Notes: generated by a model not told the origin, from the letters alone. DNA of 64,000 nt from Owenia fusiformis (GCA_903813345.2 CAIIXF020000001.1:7259098-7323097); one strand, 5' to 3'. Positions 25,801 to 36,768 are shown, counted from the stretch's first letter. Made by a program: numbers and translations.

Positions 25801-28800
25801 AAAATACATTACCTGTCAACATGCTTTCATTGACGATACAGTTTCCTGTGATGAGAACGGCATCAACCTGCATGACACAGCCCTGGCGTGGAATCTCGAT
25901 GATATCACCGGGGACCAATAAATCTGATGGAACATCTGCAAAGTCTAGAATAAGGAAAACACCAACACTATTTATTTGACCATAAACATACAGATAAATG
26001 CAGGAAAGTGAAGGCCTGAGGCTAAATGGATTTAGTTTTGTGTGGAAAGTGGTGCAACAATACTATGCAACATTAAGTAGTAAATCCAACAACAAGACAG
26101 TGTTACAAAGATATTCACAAAATTGTTAAATGCAAACCATAAAATGGTTTTTCAAGTACAAGTTATAATATCATAGATAGATGGGCCTTTAATATTAATT
26201 TTCCAAATTGATTTACCATTCTTTCCCTGGCATACACCGACAATTTCTTCACTATGGATGGTCTCCTTCAACGCCCTCTGCATCTACAAATAACAATAAA
26301 CATTTCAAATACACAAACATTTGTAAAAAAAAATAGTACAAATGATATTCTAAATAATGAAGTACTTAATTAATGAACTTAAAATGTATTTTCAAACACT
26401 TCAGTACACATGAAAACCTACCCTGTCCGTATGTATTTTAACTTACTGTTCGTGTCTGGTATATTGTGGCAGTTATAGAGATGGCAGACATGACAATGAT
26501 GGCACTGGCATAGTAATAGTACTCATCAAAGTACCAGAGTATAACACTGAACAGTTGGAACACATAAAACGGATTCAAAATCTGGAAAAGAAAATAACAA
26601 ATTTCAAACTCTTATTATGCCCTGGAAGATTACCTGATTTAAAGGTTATTTACTGGGAGGGAATGATTACAGGTTTTATTCTAAAGAAAATATGGAAATA
26701 AATTTTACTTTTACAACTTTGATATATGATATCATCAATGAAATCCAATTCTGAAATCTGATTCTAAAATCTCATCGATATGCCCATAACTTTGCGACAG
26801 TAAATGACCCATTTTGTATATGTGGTGCTAAACAGCAAACAACGCATCACTTTTTCTTAAACTGCCCTCTGCTGCAACAAGAAAGATGCACTCTCCTAGC
26901 AGGACTAAAAACCTTAGGATTTCTCAACAGTTTCCAAAACTTAAACTCCAATGAAAAAATTCAATTTTTATTATTTGGAGACAGAAATCTAACAGTAATG
27001 GAGAATGAACAAATTATTCAAATAGTTAGCCATTACATATGTTTAGCTCTTGATATTTTAGATTAACCCCCCCCCCCCCCCCCCCCCCCCCAAAGGCCTC
27101 TAACATTTTTCATCATCCATATTGCGGACCAAATCTATTGTATTTCCAGTATTTCCATTTTTATATGTTTTGTATATTGCCGACAATGTTGAAAAACGTA
27201 GGCAATAATATTGTATTGTATTTTTATATATTATATATGGAATAAATGAGAAATGAAAAAAAAATGAAATCCAACATGATATATCATTTTATTTTTATTA
27301 TCTATATCATCTATTCATTATACACAGCGTGGCTTCTACTTTCACAGGTATCTTTATAACAAATGTATTTTTTTTAAGTCTATATCTCTATCAAGATACA
27401 TGTACTTAACACAATGACGCATGAACTAATGAAACTAATATGTATGAAATGTTACCCTCATATAAATATTATCAATACTGGTTACTATAAAATTGGTGTA
27501 TCTATTGGATAAATAGAGATTATTTACTGGGAGGAACTGAATATACAATGGTCAACAAAAAGTCGGGCTATGGAACAAAAAACATCATGGATATTGATAT
27601 CTGCACGGGCCAGCAAGCCAAGCGCAGTTATCATACCCATTCATGGATAAAAATCATATCACTTATAATTCATAGGATATACAGCACTCAATGTATCAGT
27701 TTTGTAAATACAGTGTACTGAATATTATAATGAAATATGTGTCCTTACCTCTGTTATTAGAAGTACCAGTATAGGTTTAACATGTACACGTATGGAATTA
27801 AAACCATAGCTAACTCTCCTGAAATATAAACAAACTGTACAGTAATAATGACTCATTTGCCTAAAATCATTTGTATATAGGACATGTACCTAGAATGACA
27901 AAAACATTTTTCTATCCCTAAAAGGACGAATGCCTATTTTTGAGCTATTTATTATAACTAGTAAGTAGTACAATACTTTCTGACACCAACTTTTTAAGAC
28001 ATAGACAAATTCCATGTGTAATATAAAATTTAATATTCCACTATGACAATTAATTATAAAAGGACGCAACATTATTATAATATATTAGGGGTAACAGTAT
28101 TTACTTATAAGATCAATACTTTCAAAATGAGAAAGTGCAATAGGCAACTTATTAAAGACTTAATTGTACCTCCTCTCTTTATCTTTCTGTGATAAACCCT
28201 TTGCCTCATGGAAGTATGAACATGGATGGTTGCTCTCAAGGCCCCTAAAATGTAAACAACAAAAACTATGAAAGTGAGCGGACATTGAAAAATGTCCAAG
28301 AACTTTTCTCATTATTAGGAAAATATGGGAAACAACCTCTCAAAATTAAAAATACAATTTTCTTGATTTATATACTTTATAAGATAAGGAATTTCACTTA
28401 CTGTTGTCTTTCAAAGGCTGCCTTGTTTTTCACCCATAAATATTTCACTTTTTTACTCACAAAATATCTGAGACAACTTTCCTCCTGAAATAAACAGACA
28501 AAATCTCACAGGAGGCATATTATTTACCCAATCTGTTTGACATTGAGTGAATAAATAATCAATATACTGTAAAAAATACTATACCAATATGTATCTTTAT
28601 TTCATTTTTATATCAATGTAAGTTACAGGACTTTCCACCAACCATATGTTGCATACCTGGAATTCACATTTCAATTGATGAGAGACCATGATTAATCTTG
28701 ATTTGATGATTGTGTATTAAATGAGATTCAAAGAATTAATAGAAGGCACTAATCTTTCCTGTCACAGTATAAAGTTACTTTAAAATTCATTTTGTCCATA

Positions 28801-31800
28801 TTTTGCCTTTTAGTTGTAATTTGATAGTTTTTGTCATAAAATGTATGTTAATATATATGTACAGTATATGGTTTTACTGACATTAACTAAATTAAGGTAG
28901 GTCAAGTAGAATCAGTTTTTGAATAATTTAAAGTCTGTACCTAAATATCTAATTCTTATCTTATTCATGCTTACTTCGTAAATATGCAAAAGCAAAAAGT
29001 TGCCCTTAGCGATTCAAATAGAACAGAAGAGCATAAACAGTATAGAATTTCAGCATTGATTTAAACCTCCACTGTTATACACCAAAAATAGAATAGATAA
29101 TATACAAGACAATGGAGTGCTGCATCTAATCTCCATAAAATAATTGAACAACATGAATAAACTCATGCCAAGGAGTTCTTATCTTTAATGCCTAGGTCAC
29201 ATTTGCTCAGATTCCTGGTTCAACAAGTGACCCAGGCATTACTAAGGATACATTGCTTCTTTTAGTGATGGATGCAAGGAACTATTTGGAACCACGATTT
29301 TAAGGTATCTAGGAAAGTAGCATCTCATAGGCGTAGCCAGGGGGATCGCAACCACCCCCCCCCCCCCCCATAACCCCAAAAATATAACCATGAGATAGGA
29401 GAAAGAGGTTTTATTTTGTTAAAGCAATGGTAACTATAGAGTATAGAGTACACAATTACATGGTGACCCCAAAAAATAGAATGGCCCATGAAATTTTTAA
29501 AGTACACCATTTCTAGAAGTAGATTACACAAACATTCCAGTTAAAACACATTTTATTTTGTGTAATATTGAGATGGGTGAAACAACAACAAAAATAGTAT
29601 TAATCTGTAATTAAAGTGCAAAGTTTGTGAATGCGCTCGTTTGAATTCAAAATAATGATAACCCAACCATACTAAAATAAACAAAAGGCACTACCGTGTA
29701 TTTTGCAATCTTTACAACCTAAAGCAAATTCAATGAAAATGAAACTACATCTGAGGGCTAAAGAAAGAAGAGAATGAGTTAAAAAATACTGTCTGCAAGT
29801 GTTAGGGTAAAATAAGTCCCAGGGACACAACTCTGTTGACTCAGAGTTCTGTCTAATTTTTTACACCTCACATTCTGTTTGATTTAGAGATGTTGATTTT
29901 TCATATTTTGCACATTTACAAATCTATGTGTGTAAGCATTCATGAATTTATTATCAATCAAAAATTTTCTAAAAAAATCTTGAAGTACCTACATTACTGT
30001 TAAAACATAATTATGTGTATAAAAGTATGCTGTAAAATGTTTCGAGATCACTAAACGATGAGTAAAATCAGCAAAAAGGTGCTTTAATTATCTAGTAAAA
30101 CTGTTCTTTGCGCACAATAAAGGTATCCAGTTCAATCTTGGCATATTTCCGAACCAATCAAATGGAACTGGAAACACCACGAATCTTCGATAGCCACAAT
30201 AACCAATTAGATTTGCCGATTTACACACCAGGATCAAGGTAGGTTAGGCAAGCTCAACTTTTTAAATGATTTATTAATGAAACTTCTAACTTGTTTTTAG
30301 ACATTCATCTTTTGAAAAGATCAACATTATGAATGTATTTTCATGATGACTTTTTATGAATATCTATTTTGCTGGTGACGTTCTTTCTCATTATTATCAC
30401 CCAAATCAGTCAGCCAGTTTTTGAGTTATCGCCTGGACAAACAAACAGCAGGATGGACAATCAAATGAATAAACAGCTTCTACCAACTCCATTCAGTGGG
30501 ATAATAAAGCATAATGACATTAAGAACACGTTATTGGGGTAACAACTTAAGCTAATTATCTGTCTACCCATTACTAGCTACTTACTCCGAGTTGACTATT
30601 AGAGGCTGCTGGAGTGTCCCTAGTCTGGGAGTAGTGACTACTTGTTAAAGTGTGGTGCCTAGGGTCAAAAGGCTCTCCATCTTGCGTGGTCAGTCTAACT
30701 TGCGACACTAACCATCTCTTGTATTGGTCCTACAAATTTCAATGAATTTGAATGAAATTTTTTAAGGTTTGATGGTTTATTTGCATTCTGGTCATATATA
30801 AACAAGAAAATAGATCTCCCAATTTAAAATATGTCGATTTTTGAGATATCTAAAAATACAGATATTTATCTGATTTATCAAGCTTTATAGAAAATTTGGG
30901 ACTTCTCTATTATCCATTATTTCATCTGTATCAAAAACAATTTCTATGGTGACGGCTGCCATTATGTTTCATGAGAATGTTATTACGTGGTTAAACTTAT
31001 TGATCAACATTGCCCATGAACTAGATGAATTACAGAGGAGGAAATTATGAAGCATTATACATTGTAAATAGTTTACATGAAGTACAACTCTATCTAGTTG
31101 CAAATGTTTTATGCATTGATTTGGACTCTATCTACCTGGAATTCTAGTGGCTTTGAGGGGAATGTACATAATATTTAGTTTCAATTCCCCAGTTTTAGTA
31201 AGATATATTTAAGAGAATCCTTTTTCGAACTTTCAGTTTTTCCTTATAGAATTTGAAGAATGAAGAAATGAAAAGAAATAAAAAATAAAACAAAAGTATG
31301 TATACCAATAGCAAGACTGTTTCTGCTTGAGCGAGGCTGACTGGGTCACGTGTACACTTGATGTACCAGTCAGGCTTCCAATAGAATATAAGTCGCAAAA
31401 ATCCCACAGTCAGTATGATGAACACCCATGTCACAGCACGTTTTATCTTGTTCAGTCTGTAGCCATAGATTTCCTAAAATGAATAAAAAAAAATATGATT
31501 ATTACATATGGAACTGGGATAAATGCATATATTGTGTAACTAGAAATAGGGGAGGGGTCTACCTATAACAACAACAAAACGTTTAAGATGTCAGAGGCCC
31601 AAAACAATGAGGATATGACATAAGAGATATAGTGCAGTGCAGTGCAGTGCAGTGCAGTACAGTACAGTACAGTGCAGTGCAGTGCAGTGCAGTGCAGTGC
31701 AGTACAGTACAAACATGAACTACATGTACTCAAAAATAAACATTCATTGAATGTTCAATAAACTAATATGTGATAGATGAAAACTTGGTCATTAACAAAA

Positions 31801-32365
31801 ATATCTCCCACAATGCATCGTGTCAAGTACGACAAAGTCTGTCGAATCAATACAAATTTCTCCCAACCTTAAAAACATGTTTTTGAGTATTGTCAGGACA
31901 ATATACTAATATCAAGTTAAAACCAAATACATAAAAACATATTATCCCATGTTACATACTGGTACATGAGAACTTGCTTCTTGTTTCATATCAAGTAATC
32001 GAGTCTCAGCTTCCAGGAGTGTTACGATAATAAATTTCATGATTGAAAAATCTGTAAGCGAAATGAAGGCTCTTCAACACAGGAGATAAGAACATTGTTG
32101 TCATTCTTAACTACAGTATATTAGTCTATTGTTTACTACTTTTGGTGCATCAGGCCTGGATATGACAATAAAACAAGATATTGAGATAGACACAACAATA
32201 GTGGTTATATAAAATAGAAATTGAAGATGAGCATGGAGATATTGCATATTATATTGTTATCTTATACATGTACAGCTATTTCTTTATTTTTTTTACTAAT
32301 ATGTTGAAAATACATACCATCTGTCCTTCCACCCCAGGGTTGACATATGTCTTACTGGGATCCAT
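5348..32365 (-). CDS. ATP13A3: P5B-type transport ATPase, ATP13A3-like (copy A), 26 coding exons, about 1289 aa
   Basis: This is a P5B P-type ATPase; characterised members (ATP13A2/3) export polyamines from late endosomes and lysosomes. Coding exons, high to low: 32318-32365, 31306-31473, 30586-30729, 28402-28484, 28170-28244, 27749-27818, 26447-26581, 26217-26283, 25813-25944, 23398-23571, 22931-23076, 22529-22729, 16630-16703, 16018-16162, 15690-15803, 14789-14945, 14337-14454, 9922-10046, 9542-9717, 9050-9237, 8529-8681, 8170-8339, 7742-7892, 6753-6898, 6224-6396, 5348-5884. All junctions are GT/AG, phases match, and the total is 3870 nt. Motifs: TGES (about 307-310), PPALP (437-441), phospho-Asp DKTGTLTE (480), KGAPE (630), TGDN (725) and GDGAND (854-859). 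I chose the Met at 32365 because it gives 16 residues before EIYGYRLN, as in vertebrate ATP13A3. Human ATP13A3 is about 1226 aa, so this protein is slightly longer. Confidence 0.94.
7068..7247 (-). other. Unexplained hydrophobic open frame in a copy A intron
   Basis: The intron between the exons at 7742 and 6898 holds a 59-codon open frame ending in TGA, with a membrane-helix look: [20 protein letters not shown], then [16 protein letters not shown] possible acceptor (ttgtgttccag) sits inside it, but joining it to the previous ATPase exon gives the wrong phase and an early stop. It may be a relic exon of a membrane protein or chance. I do not recognise the family. Confidence 0.25.
8170..10046 (-). 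CDS. ATP13A3: Copy A exons 18-22: P domain and hinge to the C-terminal helices
   Basis: The exons encode [13 protein letters not shown] joined to [13 protein letters not shown], then [20 protein letters not shown], then [17 protein letters not shown] (the Mg-binding GDGAND loop) and [20 protein letters not shown], which starts the next helices. The intron upstream of the GDGAND exon carries two damaged partial copies of that exon. Confidence 0.94.
8606..8843. repeat. ATP13A3: Tandem repeat made of part of the GDGAND exon plus its splice acceptor
   Basis: The segment from cagtgacacgcctgcatg in the exon through the acceptor and about 25 bp of intron recurs at 8707-8814 and, truncated, at 8815-8843. 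Unit lengths are 101 and 108 bp. The second unit has 7 extra bases (attccct) that break the frame and a change in the GDGAND codons, so it cannot replace the true exon but still carries an acceptor. Confidence 0.85.
10450..12105. mobile_element. Family Y element 1, with about six 163-bp internal units
   Basis: It starts acaagaacacaaatgtg and ends tgtggtggggacata; atgtccccacc near the left end mirrors ggtggggacat at the right end. Inside are about six units of about 163 bp (key strings ggaaaatccaaaatggctgc and aagaatcatccctgaaaatt), then a unique stretch, then ggacggacagac repeats. The flanks rejoin as the family X unit string gtaaaataacacac, which shows Y is nested in X. Confidence 0.75.
12513..13529. 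mobile_element. Fold-back element Z with arms of about 400 bp
   Basis: The left end cacgcccggtgatcatgaa pairs with the right end ttcacgatcaccaggcgtg, and the inverted similarity runs inward for several hundred bases, including g-rich (gggacggaggggggg) and matching c-rich strings. The flanks both read atagt, a likely 5-bp target duplication within family X. No open frame of note. Confidence 0.75.
14337..16703 (-). CDS. ATP13A3: Copy A exons 13-17: phosphorylation site and nucleotide-binding domain
   Basis: The exon at 16630-16703 starts [14 protein letters not shown] and completes the DKTGTLTE motif begun in the previous exon almost 6 kb away. Then come [20 protein letters not shown] with LDLKMFE, the linker ending SASFDSPD, the exon with [20 protein letters not shown] and the KGAPE nucleotide-binding motif, and [13 protein letters not shown] tRNA-derived SINE lies 48 bp from the exon at 15690. 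Confidence 0.94.
15329..15642 (+). mobile_element. tRNA-derived SINE
   Basis: It has an RNA polymerase III A box (tggctcagtgg, 15340-15350) and B box (ggttcgattcc, 15383-15393) with a paired T-arm stem (ccggg/cccgg). A body of about 240 bp without tRNA character follows, with a short ata(ata) tail at 15625-15641. The first bases do not pair with those after the T arm, so this is not a working tRNA gene. Confidence 0.7.
16362..16520. mobile_element. Family W copy 1 (short, no internal array)
   Basis: The left part reads gacattaacatgcaaaatgt then caccacc; the right end is ggtggtgacata, an inverse of the left atgtcaccacc. The 20-bp right end taccacttgtggtggtgaca is repeated three times in a row. 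There is no internal array. Confidence 0.65.
17193..22295 (+). CDS. Small secreted EGF-like peptide, two exons, nested in an ATPase intron
   Basis: Exon 1 (17193-17289) encodes a 32-residue leader starting MNSCTISS with a hydrophobic core ([11 protein letters not shown]), which fits a signal peptide. It ends at a strong donor, gtaagt, in phase 1. Exon 2 (22162-22295) follows the acceptor tatattttag, joins in phase, and encodes one EGF-like domain with spacing C-x4-C-x5-C-x9-C-x-C-x8-C, including [13 protein letters not shown] short tail ending in Cys-Cys precedes TAA. The product is 76 residues. An AATAAA overlaps the stop and another lies near 22330. It runs opposite to the ATPase that contains it. 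I cannot name an ortholog; receptor ligand, extracellular-matrix or defence roles are all open. The intron is filled with repeats. Transcription is not proven. Confidence 0.72.
17607..19275. mobile_element. Family W copy 2, with an 11-unit internal array
   Basis: The ends match the other W copies (aaggcattaacatgacaaaa; right end ggtggtgacata). Between them are 11 tandem units of roughly 100-160 bp, each starting near agtcaatttgaagcaagttg and containing tgacctt, ttttgacctt, gagaaggtca and ttgaaggtcaaa. The right flank of the array has gacgcc repeats. It lies in the intron of the EGF gene. Confidence 0.85.
19380..20218. repeat. Minisatellite, unit about 35 bp, roughly two dozen copies
   Basis: The unit reads gaggttagatgagtttataa then atgacaatatgattt. 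Copies vary by single bases and a few short units. No spacer diversity is seen, so it is not a CRISPR array. It lies in the EGF gene intron, inside the ATPase intron. Confidence 0.9.
20275..21953. mobile_element. Family Y element 2
   Basis: It is collinear with element 1 across its length: start acaagaacacaaatgtgtac, about six to seven 163-bp units, the same unique stretch (key string attatcgtgcgctaactttt), ggac/agac repeats with a duplicated gcctaggccgac, and end ctatgtggtgggcacata. It is in the same orientation as element 1 and lies in the EGF gene intron. Confidence 0.8.
22529..28484 (-). CDS. ATP13A3: Copy A exons 4-12: first core membrane helices, A domain and PPALP helix
   Basis: Exon order: [62 protein letters not shown] (core helices 1-2); [29 protein letters not shown] through [35 protein letters not shown]; and [15 protein letters not shown] ending CFDK. 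Exons at 26447-26581 and 22931-23076 are the two that copy B has lost. The introns hold a LINE fragment (26.78-27.26 kb) and family-X element 2 (23.63-25.55 kb). Confidence 0.93.
23634..25552. mobile_element. Family X element 2, absent from copy B
   Basis: It begins accagaacaacggcaacg and ends cttcgttcgatgggata. The flanks (actaattaataa and ataaatataaac) are contiguous in copy B near 940-960, so copy B shows the empty site. The body has about five 150-bp units with aaaatggcggccattttt, interrupted by a hAT-like insertion. The right end has cggacggacgtacgtacg runs. Confidence 0.8.
24057..24628. mobile_element. Non-autonomous hAT-like element with 8-bp target duplication
   Basis: The left tip tagtgcttgcaacggtaatg and the right tip (read inverted tagtgccttacggtaatg) are terminal inverted repeats of hAT type. 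The 8-bp string atagacgg occurs directly on both sides (24049-24056 and 24629-24636), and neighbouring family X units are uninterrupted at this place. The body (572 bp) has no transposase frame. Confidence 0.8.
25680..25770. repeat. Decayed family X right end, shared with copy B (1085-1170)
   Basis: A worn form of the X terminus (gacagactgactgatgg, then cttcactatatgcctaccaa and actttgttcgttgg) occupies the same intron position in both ATPase copies, so it predates the duplication. Confidence 0.6.
26775..27256 (+). mobile_element. 5'-truncated LINE, C-terminal end of its reverse-transcriptase ORF
   Basis: A frame encodes [20 protein letters not shown] then [17 protein letters not shown], the C-x-C-H-C knuckle usual at the C-terminus of non-LTR retrotransposon ORF2, and later [20 protein letters not shown] with a TAA before 27070. 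A pure C run follows (27067-27091), then a short 3' UTR and an a-rich tail (gaaaaaaaaatg). It lies in a copy A intron. Confidence 0.75.
28500..30585. other. Copy A intron between exons 3 and 4; repeats only
   Basis: No exon seen. It contains a C run at 29355-29369 near ggcgtagccaggggg and a worn family X terminus at 30410-30505 (ttgagttatcgcctggac ... cattcagtgggataat). Confidence 0.5.
30586..32365 (-). CDS. ATP13A3: Copy A exons 1-3: P5B N-terminal region
   Basis: Exon 1 encodes [16 protein letters not shown]. Exon 2 encodes [13 protein letters not shown] followed by the first membrane-embedded hydrophobic segment and the family's YWKPDW motif. Exon 3 is a hydrophilic 48-codon exon that begins DQYKRW. 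The frame stays open upstream of the chosen Met to the acceptor at 32403. A possible upstream exon with its donor at 32902 could join in frame, but it contains an in-frame stop and no Met, so I treat it as 5' UTR. Confidence 0.85.
31628..31710. repeat. Microsatellite, 5-bp unit agtgc/agtac
   Basis: About 16 perfect or one-base-variant units (gtgcagtgcagtgcagtac) in a copy A intron. Confidence 0.95.
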
Positions 32366-32519
32366 AGTTGGGATTCCCACTCCCGTCCCCTCCTTAATCT
32401 GGCCTGAAAATTAAAAGTTCAAACTTCAAAATTCACAATCATGTTCTTGAAATTAAAGGTACAGGTACTTCCATTTTATGTTAAATGAAAAGTTTAGAAG
32501 GTGTAACAACCAATCAAAC

Positions 32520-32572
32520 AAGGCATTCACATGCAAAATGTCACCACGTGCATTTGTTACCGACTATATAGC
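32520..32572. mobile_element. Family W copy 3 (left end only)
   Basis: It has aggcattcacatgcaaaatg then tcaccacgtgcatttgttac and stops; the right half is missing. Confidence 0.5.
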
Positions 32573-32999
32573 CCTGCTATGAACACCAATACATGTACCT
32601 GACAATCATGATTTCAAATATGAAAAGCTTTTTACATTAAAAAGAAATTGATGTAAAAGAATGCCTCAAAGTTAAATAAAGGTATTTTTCAGAAAGACTT
32701 GTATCTGATATACAAACATGAATGAGCATATTTACTATAGTGCTGACAGTAAATAATAAAGGGTGGGTTTTCAGACTAAACAGAATGCTCCTACCAAAAT
32801 GGATTTGCCTATAAACCCCTGAGACTCTATCTGATAAATAGAATGAACAAATAAAACAAAAGTTTTGCTATCAAAGGTAAAAAGTTTTGAAGTGATTTTA
32901 CCTGATAATTCTGTCCATTGGTTCAAAGCAGAGATGGTAATATAAGTATCACACTGATCTCAATGGGCCCAGCATGCATTAGTCACTCAATATCATAAC

Positions 33000-33708
33000 A
33001 AGGGAGATACATTGTTTTGTAAGTAAATAGAATATATTAATTTGCAGATTATGTTGAGTAAAAAACTTTGATTTAAAATTGTGACAATGAATTTATTAGA
33101 TTTAAAGAAAGTGATATTCAGGGAGGCTGTGATCTGGATTACTTTTATTAGATGTGCAGGATTTTGACCCTGGAGTGATTCTGATGATGAGAATGAGCAT
33201 ATAGGTGGCGCTGGTGAATTGACTTGTGTCCAACACATACTATCAGGCTGTTATCATGATTGGTTTTACAGAGCATTTTCGCCCAAAAGACATACCAAAT
33301 GATTTGAATGGGACAGAACTATTTTGTCTTTTCACGATTATAGATTTGTAGCAAAGTCAAATAGGTATGCCAAACTTCCTGTGTTCAAAGTAAACAATAT
33401 GCGGAAAAAAATGGTAAGAGTTAATGTGATCGTACAAGTTACTGTTAGTGGTAATAGTCTGACCAACCTAACCCTGCCTGGATGCAATCCTTGACTGGTG
33501 GTAAGCATTCAGATATTTCATGGATCAATAAGGGATGGTGTCCAAAGGATTAGTAGAAATAATCTTGATTTCCGTCATAAGTTTTCAAAATTCAGTCAAA
33601 GTGATATCACATTCATTTTGAAATCTACATGTAAAAATACATCTAGAAATATGGTTTAAAAATGATCTAATAAGTTTGATATCCATGCTCTCTGACCCGA
33701 ATTAGTCA
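33000..33708. other. Upstream of the ATPase; no gene seen
   Basis: AT-rich spacer. A putative 5' UTR exon of the ATPase may lie just left of this, with its donor at 32902. I see no other exon, promoter motif or repeat I can support. Confidence 0.4.
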
Positions 33709-34792
33709 CCAGAGGCCTTATTCACAATGTGTCGCATCCTATGCGATTGCGACATCGCAATCGCCATCGCAAAAATCGCTAAAATTCTTATTCACAATCA
33801 AAGTGCGATTGCGACTTAGCAATTTAATCGCATCAATAGCGTCATATAATTGCGACTACCCTCTACCAGCCGCAATACAGTCGCAATATTAAAGGTTGCT
33901 TTATGTTTTAATTAAATGCGTTTAGCGTTCTCAGAATTATTTGCTATTTTAATACAACGTTTTTCGGTATACTAACCAACATGTGAAAAATCGTCATTTC
34001 ATGTGTTCTGACGAGATACTAAGAGTCTAAAGTCGTCTTAAATAATGGAAGAATATTTTCTATATGTTATCTAAAATTGCTATCAATGATTCGCAATGTT
34101 ATAATTCCCGCCATTATCAGTCGTCTGAGACACTGTAAAACAAAATGGCGATGATAGCGGTGAACCGCAGACAGTAGTAGTAAGACCGAGATTATTTCGC
34201 GACAGAACACATCCATTGGATATTTACGATGATCATGAGATGATCGAGAGGTATCTTCGTTATATGAGGGAATGGACATGAACTTTAATTCCATTAATAG
34301 ATAAAGAGTAAATTGTAAAAATACGGAGGAGTGAACGATTTGAGGCAACGAAGGGGATTGATGGAACGATTATTGGAAAACAGCTAACATAAACTAAGTT
34401 CCTAGAAGATATAATTTTGAGAGGGTTGAGCGGGTCCCCTCCCATACCCATCAAAATAGAATTTAGAAATATATCTTGGGATAGAATCGAATAAACTACT
34501 CAAATAAATGGATGTTGGGTCTATTAAATCATTTAAACACAACAATTTTATTTTATTTAATCTTTGTTTTTATTATTAACTCCACGGACAGTCGTACCAT
34601 TTCAACCAGCCTATGTTTGCTTTATTTGTTACAGTAAAGCTGCTAACACACTGCTATCCTAAATGCGATTGCTATTGCTACGCGATTGCGATATCTTGTC
34701 ATTGTGAATACCGCGCCAAAATTGCGATGTCGCAATCGCATAGCAATAGCAATCGCATTCAAATTGCGATGCTTTGTGAATAAGGCCTCTGG
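33709..34792. mobile_element. Inverted-repeat element with a relic Harbinger-type transposase N-terminus
   Basis: The ends ccagaggccttattcacaat and its inverse ttgtgaataaggcctctgg are terminal inverted repeats; next to them are long runs of gcgattgcgatgtcgcaatcg type. Inside, plus strand at 34142-34270, a broken frame reads RPRLFRDRTHPLDIYDDHEM then IERYLRYM, which resembles the start of PIF/Harbinger (HARBI1-like) transposases. The rest of that ORF is gone. Confidence 0.65.
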
Positions 34793-35050
34793 TGGTGGAC
34801 ATGATAATATTTGACACCATCCCTAAGGGACCTTTGTCAAGTTTCATTGGGTTAACTCATCTGAGTCGGTGAAGCTGTTTTCTTACATAGTTGGAGATCT
34901 CACAAAAATTCTATTTCAATCAAAATGAGAACAGAATTTCTAACAGATAGATCTAAGTGTCAAGATTACCCAATTTTCTATTTATTTTATTTATTTTTTT
35001 ATTTTATTTTAACATGGGAATTTGGGAAATCCTCACTTCAGCAAATCCAC

Positions 35051-35922
35051 TAACCAAACTCGTCTGGCCCAGTTATCTACTCCCCGATTCTGAAATGTCG
35101 TAGATCTAGGGCAAGACGAGGTCCAATCCAAAAAAGGGGGATTTGCTCCGGAAAAAACATGTTGCTGAATCATCACTTATTATTCATTCCCTATTAGCCA
35201 TCCAACCAAAACATCGCGCTCCATGTAAACCCAAGTATTTATTTGAAATAAAGAGTGTATAACTTACATGTAAAAGTGGTGTTTTGTTTGTTATATTGAT
35301 GTTGAAATGGGCACAACATTTCGTCAATATTTTTGTCAGTTCTCCGCACCCAATAAAGTCACATGATGTGATGTAACACAAATGTGACGCGATAATTTTT
35401 AACTTTCATGGAACGAAAATACATTTCCCGGGAATCAATACATTCCAAATATTACGATTTCTTCAGCAGATTTGTTATCAAAATGTAGATAACTTTATAA
35501 AACAGACGTATCTGTGTTGTATTGAGACTTGAAAGAAATATGGTGGACATTAAATACAATTTTTCAATTTGTTGAACTGACCGAATGTAGTACTGAACGA
35601 AATATTCAGCCGAGATTTCTCAATATTCTACGAGATCACGAACAGATTGCAGAAGAATTTTTCCTTTTGCTGCGTTTAATCGTTTCGTTCTTATTTATTA
35701 GCCATCATCCAGCAATGGAAACATAATATAAATACAAAGTTTGATACAAGGAACAAACTCGTAAGTGTTTTTTATGATGTTTATTCATTTATTAGCATGT
35801 ATTATACATTGAAAAGACAGTGTGTTTTTTCCGGAGTAAATACCCCTTTTTTAGCATTGGAGCTCGTCTGGCCCAGATCTACGATGTCAGGAGTAGATAA
35901 CTGGGCCAGACGGGTTTGGTTA
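35051..35922. mobile_element. MITE-like element with about 60-bp terminal inverted repeats
   Basis: The left end taaccaaactcgtctggccc and the right end gggccagacgggtttggtta are inverses, and the pairing runs inward through agttatctactcc and gtcgtagatct. No coding content. Confidence 0.75.
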
Positions 35923-36181
35923 CAAATCCACCTGTCATTTAGATCTAGAGTCTATTTATGTTCCAAACTGAACATTGAGAATGAAATGGACTGTCACTGT
36001 TTACAGGTATCTAAAACTATCTTAGATGTAGCCTTTATCAGGCCTAAAACATAAACAAATACTTACCATTCGATTTGACCATTATAGCTTACTAATTTCA
36101 CTCCTATTTAGCAAATATCACCGAACACGAGTTTTCTGCAAATAAAAAATCTTCGCCATATTTATTACTACACATCCCATC

Positions 36182-36660
36182 ATGCATCTCGCGAAGATAT
36201 ATCACATGGTTTTTACAAAAGAGCATAGATCCCGGCCAGATTCTTTTGTAGTAGGATCAAAGAATAATTCCGGCGACTGCGACGTCATTAACTCTGATTT
36301 TGCACTTGAAAGTAATCGAAATGACCTCCCATGGGCCTCAATAAAGAGGGAAAAATTGTTTTTCCAAGGAGGATGGGCGCATATAAGAGAAGTGGGCGTT
36401 TATTTCGTTAGGCTACTGTGCGCCCCATAGATCCCGGCCAGATTCTTTTGTAGTAGGTTCAGTGACTAGGCTATTGAGCCTATGAGATCATACTGAAAAA
36501 CGATTTGGCCAACATCTATGGTGCGCCCATGGGCGTTTATTTAGAAGCCCTCGAAAAGAACGCACATGGGCCTTTAAAAAGAGGGAAGAGAAAACACTTT
36601 TTTACACAACTCTCTTTCAAATAAACGCCCGTGGGCCTATTCGCGAGAAACTCTGGTCAT
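36182..36660. repeat. Short dispersed direct repeats
   Basis: The string atagatcccggccagattct (continuing tttgtagtagg) occurs at 36224 and 36427, and variants of gggcgtttattt and cccatgggc recur five or more times. This looks like a degenerate unclassified repeat. No exon is supported. Confidence 0.4.
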
Positions 36661-36768
36661 TACAACTGAACAGGAAACAACAAAACACAAGTTGTTTGAG
36701 CTCCCATGAATGAGGGCATATAGTCCAATTACTAAACATCGCACATCCATAAAATAGCCAGTGAAACG

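Noticed and set aside
32902-32960. Upstream coding exon extending the ATPase N-terminus
   Set aside because: It would splice in frame, but has an in-frame stop and no Met; the next exon's Met gives the expected N-terminal length.
36182-36430. 82-codon plus-strand frame
   Set aside because: It overlaps degenerate direct repeats and has no splice partners or recognisable domain.
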